Source: Flavobacteriales bacterium (GTDB taxonomy: Bacteria; Bacteroidota; Bacteroidia; Flavobacteriales_F; PHOS-HE28). Taken from it: DNA of 16,738 nucleotides. Under the pieces are notes generated by a model that saw nothing but the letters and a program-made list of their open reading frames with translations, made no database searches and was not told the DNA's origin. Location: assembly GCA_020437875.1 (NCBI GenBank), contig JAGQVR010000033.1, positions 1 through 16,738 on the forward strand. The letters are read 5' to 3'. Numbering within the stretch: position 1 is the first letter of the stretch; each line of letters opens with the position of its first letter. Both the position numbers and the translations under genes were made by a program. Below, in pieces: positions 1 through 5,576 of the stretch.

Positions 1-1
1 C

Positions 2-562
2 TCCCTGGCCTACCTCACGAAGGTGTTGTTGAACATCGCCGATGAGCTGGAGGAACGCAACGCCGGTTTCGAACGCGTGGACCGCGAGGCGCACCTCGGC
101 GTGCTGCGCGACCTGAAACAGGACCAGGTGCCACTGCCGGACTTCACCTGCTTCCACCGCAGCTTCCAGGGCCAGCCCGGCGTGCCCGGCGGCGACATGC
201 GCGCGGCCTACTTCCTGGCGTACGACGAAAGGCGCTGCCGCCATGTGAGCCTCGGCAGTGCCCTATTAGAGCTGGAGGCGAAGCGCGAATTGGTCTCGGC
301 CAGCTTCGTCATCCCCTACCCGCCCGGTTTCCCGGTGCTGATGCCGGGGCAGGTGATCAACGAGGAGATCATCCACTTCCTGCTCGCGCTGGATGTGAAG
401 GAGATCCACGGCTACCGGCCGGAGCTGGGTCTACGCGTGTTCACCGACGCGGCGTTGGGACGGCAACGTACCGTGACCGCCCTCGGTGGTTTACCCAGAG
501 CGTCCGCGCCAAGCGCGCCCCCCAAGAAGGCGGCGAAGAAGGGCGGGAAGAAGCGGCGGTGA
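2..562 (+). CDS. Orn/Lys/Arg-type PLP decarboxylase, C-terminal part (cut by left edge)
   Basis: Only the last 186 residues are present; the reading frame is open from base 2, so the gene begins outside the window. The stretch PYPPGFPVLMPGQ (from about base 317), followed by KEIHGYRPELGLRVF, matches the C-terminal domain of fold-type I ornithine/lysine/arginine decarboxylases such as the biodegradative arginine decarboxylase AdiA. These enzymes decarboxylate a basic amino acid with pyridoxal phosphate to give CO2 and a di- or polyamine. The PLP lysine and substrate pocket lie in the missing part, so the substrate cannot be told. The protein ends in a Lys-rich tail (8 K/R in the last 13 residues) that is not part of the catalytic fold. 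The next genes on this strand are an ATP-grasp ligase and an Ntn-hydrolase, about 550 bp away. Family assignment is good; specificity is unknown. Confidence 0.85.
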   Translation, partial: SLAYLTKVLLNIADELEERNAGFERVDREAHLGVLRDLKQDQVPLPDFTCFHRSFQGQPGVPGGDMRAAYFLAYDERRCRHVSLGSALLELEAKRELVSASFVIPYPPGFPVLMPGQVINEEIIHFLLALDVKEIHGYRPELGLRVFTDAALGRQRTVTALGGLPRASAPSAPPKKAAKKGGKKRR

Positions 563-598
563 GCGGAGGAGCCTGCGGCTCTACTGGTCTGCATTCTT

Positions 599-678
599 AC
601 CACGGATACACACGGATCAGCACGGATAACGTGGTTCCGGATCGCACTGATCCGTGTCCATCGGTGTCCATCCGTGGT
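599..678. repeat. Imperfect palindrome built from ACACGGAT-like units
   Basis: Two 29-base arms (599-627 and 650-678) are near reverse complements, separated by a 22-base loop. Matching blocks, in order, are ACCACGGAT, ACAC, GAT and CACGGAT; the mismatches fall between the blocks. Each arm is itself a set of short direct repeats of CACGGAT. The element lies 37 bp after the decarboxylase stop codon, outside any gene. It could fold into a long RNA hairpin, but no T-run follows, so it looks more like a dispersed REP/MITE-type repeat than a simple terminator. Confidence 0.7.
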
Positions 679-701
679 TCATGCTCATAGCTGGTCAAGC
701 C

Positions 702-713
702 GTCAGGCCTGAC
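702..713. repeat. Perfect 12-bp palindrome GTCAGGCCTGAC
   Basis: GTCAGGCCTGAC is fully self-complementary. Its first eight bases recur at 753-760, next to the stop codon of the small minus-strand ORF. It could be a protein-binding dyad or chance in GC-rich DNA; nothing else nearby decides this. Confidence 0.3.
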
Positions 714-753
714 CCGATGGCCCGTATAACGCAACACGCCCACGTCTCAGAGG

Positions 754-888
754 TCAGGCCGCAAAGACCATGAGCAGGCGCATGCCCACCACGCCCAAGG
801 CCAGCACCATCCAGAACCGACGAAGCGTGCGGCGCGTGGACCGTTCCACAGCTACATGCAGCCGTTCGTTGAGTTCCCGGTGTGACAT
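754..888 (-). CDS. Hypothetical small single-pass membrane protein (44 aa)
   Basis: An ATG at 888 opens a 44-codon frame ending in TGA at 754-756. The N-terminal half is polar and basic, starting MSHRELNERL and ending with a TRRTLRR cluster around residue 20. From about residue 26 it is continuously hydrophobic (WMVLALGVVG, then RLLMVF). This is the layout of a short inner-membrane protein with a cytoplasmic basic N-terminus. No family is recognised. It is the only plausible gene in the 548-bp gap between the decarboxylase and the ATP-grasp gene and runs opposite to both. No strong ribosome-binding site is visible, which is common in Bacteroidota. It could also be a chance frame in GC-rich DNA; the orderly polar-then-hydrophobic layout argues mildly for a real gene. 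Confidence 0.4.
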   Translation of the reverse strand: MSHRELNERLHVAVERSTRRTLRRFWMVLALGVVGMRLLMVFAA

Positions 889-918
889 GTCTTAGGTATT
901 GCCGATCCCGTGCCGGAA

Positions 919-993
919 CCCGATCGATGCGACCATCCCGATCGATCGGGGAATCCCCTACCCACCCGATCGGGGAAGGAGCAGGGCGATCGG
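919..993. repeat. Cluster of CCCGATCG / CGATCGG elements with a 14-bp palindrome
   Basis: CCCGATCG occurs at 919-926, 937-944 and 965-972. GATCGGGGAA occurs at 944-953 and 968-977, and CGATCGG at 987-993. The middle copy forms a perfect palindrome CCCGATCGATCGGG (937-950). The cluster lies between the divergently read small minus-strand ORF and the ATP-grasp gene, about 70-145 bp upstream of the latter's promoter-like site, where operators for either gene could sit. I see nothing else definable in the gap 889-1110 apart from the promoter-like site at 1064-1094. Confidence 0.45.
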
Positions 994-1063
994 TGCATTC
1001 CAATGGGTCCCACGCTCGTTCATCTGTAGGGCCAGCCACCAGCTCCCCGGCCTGCTGGACCGG

Positions 1064-1094
1064 TTTGTCTTGTTGCCGGCCGCCCGTACCTTGC
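1064..1094 (+). promoter_or_regulatory. Candidate Bacteroidota-type promoter for the ATP-grasp gene
   Basis: TTTG (1064-1067), 19 bp, then TACCTTGC (1087-1094) resembles the -33 TTTG and -7 TAnnTTTG elements used by the Bacteroidota housekeeping sigma factor. The start codon follows 16 bp later, so the leader would be very short. The match is imperfect. Confidence 0.4.
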
Positions 1095-1110
1095 TTGCGA
1101 TCCCAATGCC

Positions 1111-2772
1111 ATGGCCAAGAAGAAGACCACGTCCCGTCGCCAGTCCGTGAAGAAAGGTGCCCGCAAGGCGGTGCCGAAGACGTCCGCGTCCCGCACCAGC
1201 AGGAAGGCAGCACCCACCAAGCGGGCTGCAGCCAGCAAGAGATCCGTGCGGAAGAAGGCACCCACAGCGAAGAAGGCATCATCCCGGACGAGCAGGAAGC
1301 CCGCTGGTCTCTTGAAGGGCATCAGCGACATCCGCCGCTTCTTCCACCGTAACGAGACGCCGCTCTACTTCATCAGCGCCACCAACTTCAACCTGCTGGG
1401 TGCGGATGAGTGGATCAAGGGCTTCAAGTTCATCACCTACATCGATTGCTTCGATGGGATGCACCCGAACCTGATGAGCCCGAAGACCGAGGAGCCGCAC
1501 GAGGAATTCCAGAGCATCGAGGACATCAACAACTACCTGCTCACCCACAGCGAAGTGCGCGACTATATCGAGCAGCGGAGGACGAAGGGGAAGAACGGCA
1601 AGGCGCTCTTCCTCATGTTCGATGAGAAGACCGAGGCGCTGGCGAAGAAGGCAGGACTTGAAGTGATCTTCCCGAAAGCGAAGCTGCGCACCTGGCTGGA
1701 CAACAAGGTGAACACGAACCGCGTGGCCGAGAAGGCCGGTGTGCCTTGCGTGCCTTACGTGCTCAGTCCGGTGCGCCACTACGAGCACTTGCTGGCCGTC
1801 GCGCAGAAGGGCAAGCTCGGCAGCGACCTGGTGGTACAAACGCCCTTCGGCGACAGTGGCCACACCACCTTCTTCATCAAGAGCGAAGCGGACTACGACA
1901 AGTACGCGAAGGAGATCGAGGCGGAGAAGGAATGCAAGATCATGAAGCGGATCAACTGCCGGGGCGCGGCCATGGAGGCCTGCGTCACTCGGCACGGCAC
2001 CATCGTAGCGCCGCTGATGACGGAGCTCGTGGGCTTCAAGGAGCTTACGCCATACAAGGGCGGCTGGTGCGGCAACGAGATCTTCGCCGACACCTTCACG
2101 CCGGAGATCCGCGCCAAGGCCCGCCGTTTTGCGCGCAAATTCGGCGACCAGCTCCTGAAGGAGGGCTACAAGGGCTACTTCGAGCTGGACTACCTCATCG
2201 ACAAGGACAGCGGCGAGATCTACCTCGGCGAGTTGAACCCACGCGTCACCGGCGCGAGCTCCATCACCAACCATGCGGCCTTCGCGCTCGCCGACGCACC
2301 GCTGCACCTCTTCCACACGCTGGAATGGATGGACGTGCCCTACGAGCTGAGCGTGAACGCGCTGAACCGCCGCTGGGCCGATTCCGCGAACATCGATTCC
2401 TGGGGCCAGATGGTGATCAAGCACACCGCCGATGACATCCGCCGTGTGACCGAGGCCCCGCGCAGCGGGATCTGGCGCATGCGCGATGACGGCAGCATCT
2501 ACTTCTGGCGCATGGACACGCACCGCCGCTACGTGGAGAAGGAGAACGAGGCCTTCTTCCTGCGCATCACGCGCGTGGGCGACTGGCTCTACGAAGGCGC
2601 CGACATCGGCATCCTGGTGATGCGCGGCCGCATGATGACGGACGACTTCCAACTCACCGAGCGCGCGAAGAAGTGGCTCGCTGCCATCCGTGCGGAATAC
2701 AAGAGCGTGGTGCCGGGCGAGCATGCGGGCACCGGGCATATGCTGGAGATCGGTGGGTTCAAGATGATGTGA
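1111..2772 (+). CDS. ATP-grasp ligase with a basic, histone-like N-terminal tail
   Basis: A 553-aa protein. Residues 1-65 hold 25 Lys/Arg and no Asp or Glu, with Ala, Ser, Thr and Pro filling the rest, as in histone H1-like or AlgP-like tails. The enzyme follows from about residue 83. NKVNTNRVAEKAGVP (198-212) is a typical ATP-grasp entry. VVQTPFGDSGHTTFF (241-255) resembles the glycine-rich ATP loop. ELD (358-360) and GELNPRVTGAS (373-383) fit the Mg-binding Glu/Asn cluster. ATP-grasp enzymes form an acyl phosphate and join a carboxylate to an amine or other nucleophile. Homologues are often labelled 'biotin carboxylase', but no partner carboxylase gene is in this window. The C45 hydrolase gene follows after a palindromic spacer and a decarboxylase precedes it, which suggests an amine or amino-acid substrate (inference). 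The ATG at 1111 was chosen because it follows the promoter-like site and the basic tail begins there; a start downstream of the tail cannot be excluded. Confidence 0.85.
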   Translation: MAKKKTTSRRQSVKKGARKAVPKTSASRTSRKAAPTKRAAASKRSVRKKAPTAKKASSRTSRKPAGLLKGISDIRRFFHRNETPLYFISATNFNLLGADEWIKGFKFITYIDCFDGMHPNLMSPKTEEPHEEFQSIEDINNYLLTHSEVRDYIEQRRTKGKNGKALFLMFDEKTEALAKKAGLEVIFPKAKLRTWLDNKVNTNRVAEKAGVPCVPYVLSPVRHYEHLLAVAQKGKLGSDLVVQTPFGDSGHTTFFIKSEADYDKYAKEIEAEKECKIMKRINCRGAAMEACVTRHGTIVAPLMTELVGFKELTPYKGGWCGNEIFADTFTPEIRAKARRFARKFGDQLLKEGYKGYFELDYLIDKDSGEIYLGELNPRVTGASSITNHAAFALADAPLHLFHTLEWMDVPYELSVNALNRRWADSANIDSWGQMVIKHTADDIRRVTEAPRSGIWRMRDDGSIYFWRMDTHRRYVEKENEAFFLRITRVGDWLYEGADIGILVMRGRMMTDDFQLTERAKKWLAAIRAEYKSVVPGEHAGTGHMLEIGGFKMM

Positions 2773-2779
2773 AGAGATT

Positions 2780-2876
2780 GGCTAGTGGCGAGTTCCTCCG
2801 CACGATCCGATCGCACCGAGTGGCGAGTCTGCGCCGTCGTGTGTGTTGGACGCAGACTCGCCACTCGATACTAGCC
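2780..2876. repeat. Nested palindrome of GAGTGGC/TAGTGGC units with a 17-bp perfect stem
   Basis: CGAGTGGCGAGTCTGCG (2817-2833) and its exact reverse complement (2851-2867) flank a 17-base loop. An outer pair GGCTAGT (2780-2786) / ACTAGCC (2870-2876) brackets it. The arms are made of short repeats of the type (T/G)AGTGGCGAGT. It fills most of the 126-bp gap between the ATP-grasp and C45 genes. As RNA it would form a very stable hairpin, but no T-run follows, so partial termination, mRNA processing or a dispersed repeat are all possible. Confidence 0.75.
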
Positions 2877-2898
2877 ACTCGCGACTCTTGCAATTGAC

Positions 2899-3891
2899 AT
2901 GTACGTACACCTCAAACTCGTCCGCGAACCCTGGCCCAGCGACCGCTGGCAGACCTTCTTCGACCGCGCGTGGCCGCTGTTCAAGATCTGGTACGAGAGC
3001 GAGGGCTTGGACAAGCGCCCGGATCTCGTGACCTGCCGCAGCCTGCTGGAACTGCACATGCCAGAGCTGATCCCGGTTTACAACAGCCTGTGCCGCATCG
3101 CGAACAACGATGATGTGGCCTGCCGCTTCCTGAGCATGTGGTGCCCGCCACCGTACATGGCCGGCTGCTCGCAAGTGGCGTGGACCAAGGGCGCGCCCAC
3201 GCTCATCCGCAACTACGACTTCGACCCGCGCTATTTCGACGGCCGCATGCGCTACACCGAGTACGTGAAGCCCGTGATCGGCATCCAGGATAGCGGCTGG
3301 GGTTTGCTCGATGGGATGAATGCGGATGGCCTGGCCATCGCACTGGCCTTTGGAGGAAGAAAAGTGAGCGGCACTGGCTTCGGCATACCGCTCGTGCTCC
3401 GTTACGTCCTCGAGACCTGCAGCACCACCGACGAGGCCTGCGTCGCACTCTCGCGCATCCCCGTGCACATGGGCTACAACGTCACGGTGGTGGACAAGAG
3501 TGGCAAGTACGCCACGGTGTACATGAACCCCGACCGACCCGCTCAGGTGATCTACCAGGCCGTGGCCTGCAACCACCAGCACCAGGTCGAGTGGGACGAG
3601 TACGCGGCCTTCACGCACACCATCGAGCGCAAGCATTTCCTGGAGCACAGCATCGCGCAGCCCAAGCTCACACGCGCAGCGCTCATCAAGCAGTTCCTGA
3701 AGCCGCCTCTGTACAGTCAGCAATACCTACGGGGCTTCGGCACGCTCTACACCGCCGCCTATGATGTGGCCAAGGGCCGCGTGCAGATCATCTGGCCGGA
3801 CAAGCGCGTGGAGGCGAGCTTCCACCGCTTCGAGGAGCAGGAGGTGGAGGTGGTGCTGCTGCGGCCGGTGGGGCGGTATCTGGCGAAGTGA
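2899..3891 (+). CDS. C45-family autoproteolytic acyltransferase/hydrolase (Ntn-hydrolase)
   Basis: A 330-aa protein related to fungal acyl-CoA:6-aminopenicillanic acid acyltransferase (peptidase family C45). These are made as a precursor that cuts itself before a Cys, which then becomes the N-terminal nucleophile and makes or breaks an amide bond. The expected cut is Gly89-Cys90 in PPYMAGCSQVAW. The family blocks IRNYDFDP (about 107-114) and WGLLDGMNADGLAIALAFGG (about 134-153) are present. There is no signal peptide, so the enzyme is probably cytoplasmic. It lies 126 bp after the ATP-grasp gene on the same strand with a hairpin repeat between them. A ligase beside an amide hydrolase/acyltransferase suggests both act on the same conjugated compound. 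The family is clear; the substrate is unknown. Confidence 0.85.
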   Translation: MYVHLKLVREPWPSDRWQTFFDRAWPLFKIWYESEGLDKRPDLVTCRSLLELHMPELIPVYNSLCRIANNDDVACRFLSMWCPPPYMAGCSQVAWTKGAPTLIRNYDFDPRYFDGRMRYTEYVKPVIGIQDSGWGLLDGMNADGLAIALAFGGRKVSGTGFGIPLVLRYVLETCSTTDEACVALSRIPVHMGYNVTVVDKSGKYATVYMNPDRPAQVIYQAVACNHQHQVEWDEYAAFTHTIERKHFLEHSIAQPKLTRAALIKQFLKPPLYSQQYLRGFGTLYTAAYDVAKGRVQIIWPDKRVEASFHRFEEQEVEVVLLRPVGRYLAK

Positions 3892-3905
3892 ATGGAACCG
3901 CTACG

Positions 3906-3948
3906 ACGCGGTGACGCGACGGGAGCGCCACGTTATTGATCACCGCGT
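3906..3948 (+). terminator. Inverted repeat after the C45 gene, possible weak terminator
   Basis: ACGCGGTGA (3906-3914) and TCACCGCGT (3940-3948) are perfect 9-bp arms with a 25-base loop, 14 bp after the C45 stop codon. There is no U-tract, so termination is only a possibility. Confidence 0.3.
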
Positions 3949-3974
3949 TGCGAATTCGTCGTGCCGTGGCGTCG

Positions 3975-4002
3975 TTGCGGTTTGACATCCGAAGTAGTTT
4001 CG
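3975..4002 (+). promoter_or_regulatory. Candidate promoter for the aldehyde dehydrogenase gene
   Basis: TTG (3975-3977), 17 bp, then TAGTTTCG (3995-4002), one mismatch from TAnnTTTG. The ATG begins only 4 bp after the -7 box, so a transcript from here would be leaderless or nearly so. Confidence 0.45.
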
Positions 4003-4006
4003 TCCC

Positions 4007-5452
4007 ATGCCCGCTACCCTCACTTCCCTCTTCACCCCCGCCAACCTGATCAACGGCAACTGGTCCTTCGAGGGTGACGGAACTTTCAACGCCGTCGTGG
4101 ACAAGTATCACGGCACCGAGCTAGCCAAACTTCCGAACGCCACGGAGGCGCAGATGGAGGACGCGATCGTAGCCGCTCATGAAAGCCGTGAAGTGCTTCG
4201 GAAGATGACCGCCGGAGAACGCAGCGCAAAGCTGGAGGCACTGGCCACGTTGATCGAGAAGCACCAGGATGATCTGGCGAAGCTCATCGTACAGGAAGGC
4301 GGCAAGCCCATCGGTTATGCGAAGACGGAGATCGCACGGTGCATCACCACGGTGAAGACGGCCGCAGCGGAAGCCCTTCGTTTCGGAGGTGAGGTGGTGC
4401 CGATGGACTTCGGTGCGGGAGCCGGCAGGACGGCGATCACCAAACGCTTCCCCATTGGTGTCATCGCTGCGATAACGCCTTTCAACTTCCCATTGAACCT
4501 CGTGTTGCACAAGGTGGCCCCGGCGATGGCCGTGGGCTGTCCGGTGGTGCTGAAGCCCGCGCCGCAAGCACCCTTGAGCGCGATCGTGCTCGGCCGCTTC
4601 ATGGAAGAGATCGGCTGGCCGAAGGGCGCGTTCAGCGTATTGATGTGCGGTGTGCCCGTTGCGGAGAAGCTGGTGAAGGACGACCGCGTGGCCATGCTCA
4701 GCTTCACCGGCAGCGACAAGGTGGGCTGGCACCTGAAGGCGATCTGCGGCAAGAAGAAGGTGGCACTGGAACTCGGTGGCAACGCAGCGGTGATCGTGGA
4801 CGAAGGCACCGACCTGCCGGCGATCGCGAAATCGGTGGCCATGGGCGCCAACCTCTACGCTGGCCAGACCTGCATCAGCACGCAGCGCATCTACGCGGTC
4901 AAGTCCGTCTTCGCGGAGTTCCGTGATCTGCTCGTGAAGGAGTTCAATGCGCTCAAGTCCGGTGATCCGAATGATGCGAGCGTTTCCGTCGGTCCCATCA
5001 TCGACAAGGGCCACTTCGAGCGCATCGGTGCGTGGGTGGACGAAGCCCTGAACGGTGGTGCAACGCTGCTCGCAGGCGGGAAGGCGGTCGATCCGAACTG
5101 CAACATCTACGCGGCGACCCTGCTCACCAACACCAAGGACAGCATGAAGGTGAGCTGCGCCGAGGTCTTCGGTCCGGTGGCCGTGCTCGAAGAGGTGAAG
5201 GATTTCAGCGATGCGATCGCGGCAGTGAACGACTCCACGTATGGACTACAGGCGGGTGTCTTCACCACGCGCATCGCGCACATGAAACAGGCGCATGACG
5301 AGCTGGAAGTGGGCGGCATCATCATCAACAGCATCCCCGGCTTCCGCATCGACCCCATGCCTTACGGTGGCATCAAGGACAGTGGCCTGGGGCGCGAGGG
5401 ACTGAAGTACGCGATGGAGGAAATGAGCGAGCCGCGGCTGCTTGTCTATTGA
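4007..5452 (+). CDS. NAD(P)-dependent aldehyde dehydrogenase
   Basis: A full-length 481-aa member of the ALDH superfamily, which oxidises an aldehyde to the carboxylate using NAD or NADP. Visible key residues are Asn160 in TPFNFPLNL, Lys183 in VLKPAPQAPLS, the nucleotide-binding FTGSDKVG (233-240), catalytic Glu255 in LELGGN and catalytic Cys289 in AGQTCIS. EVFGPV is in the C-terminal third and the end is the usual PMPYGGIKDSGLGREG. Overall it resembles the succinate-semialdehyde/lactaldehyde/GapN group; the substrate cannot be fixed from sequence. It follows the C45 gene after 115 bp with its own promoter-like site, so it need not belong to the same pathway. An amine-derived aldehyde would fit the decarboxylase upstream, but this is inference. 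Confidence 0.93.
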   Translation: MPATLTSLFTPANLINGNWSFEGDGTFNAVVDKYHGTELAKLPNATEAQMEDAIVAAHESREVLRKMTAGERSAKLEALATLIEKHQDDLAKLIVQEGGKPIGYAKTEIARCITTVKTAAAEALRFGGEVVPMDFGAGAGRTAITKRFPIGVIAAITPFNFPLNLVLHKVAPAMAVGCPVVLKPAPQAPLSAIVLGRFMEEIGWPKGAFSVLMCGVPVAEKLVKDDRVAMLSFTGSDKVGWHLKAICGKKKVALELGGNAAVIVDEGTDLPAIAKSVAMGANLYAGQTCISTQRIYAVKSVFAEFRDLLVKEFNALKSGDPNDASVSVGPIIDKGHFERIGAWVDEALNGGATLLAGGKAVDPNCNIYAATLLTNTKDSMKVSCAEVFGPVAVLEEVKDFSDAIAAVNDSTYGLQAGVFTTRIAHMKQAHDELEVGGIIINSIPGFRIDPMPYGGIKDSGLGREGLKYAMEEMSEPRLLVY

Positions 5453-5467
5453 AGGCGGCGTCAAGGC

Positions 5468-5498
5468 TTGCGATATGGGGGCGGCTGGATTAGTTTAG
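5468..5498 (+). promoter_or_regulatory. Candidate promoter for the propeller/cytochrome gene
   Basis: TTG (5468-5470), 20 bp, then TAGTTTAG (5491-5498), one mismatch from TAnnTTTG. The start codon is 78 bp downstream, leaving a leader that contains the inverted repeat at 5511-5561. Confidence 0.4.
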
Positions 5499-5510
5499 CC
5501 TTTCGCCCTT

Positions 5511-5561
5511 AGGGGGTTAGCACGTTGGGAAGGCCTGAGGCCGTACCACGTTGGTCCCCCT
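5511..5561 (+). repeat. Nested inverted/direct repeat in the 5' leader of the cytochrome gene
   Basis: AGGGGG (5511-5516) and CCCCCT (5556-5561) bracket an inner palindrome GGCCTGAGGCC (5532-5542). CACGTTGG occurs twice in direct orientation (5521-5528 and 5547-5554). The element would lie in the transcribed leader, 15 bp before the start codon, so it could be an RNA structure affecting translation or a binding site. Confidence 0.4.
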
Positions 5562-5576
5562 ACTGACCATTCCGCC

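Noticed and set aside
599..993. CRISPR-like array from the repeated short units
   Set aside because: The units are 7-10 bp, arranged as palindromes, without regular spacers of 30-40 bp and without cas genes nearby.
1279..2739. 486-codon open frame on the minus strand opposite the ATP-grasp gene
   Set aside because: Its translation is low-complexity (rich in Val, Ala, His, Leu, Arg) with no recognisable domain, and the + strand carries clear ATP-grasp motifs. Long antisense frames are expected in GC-rich genes.
2782..3723. 313-codon minus-strand frame opposite the C45 gene
   Set aside because: No domain is visible and it runs through the palindromic repeat; the + strand has the complete C45 family motifs.
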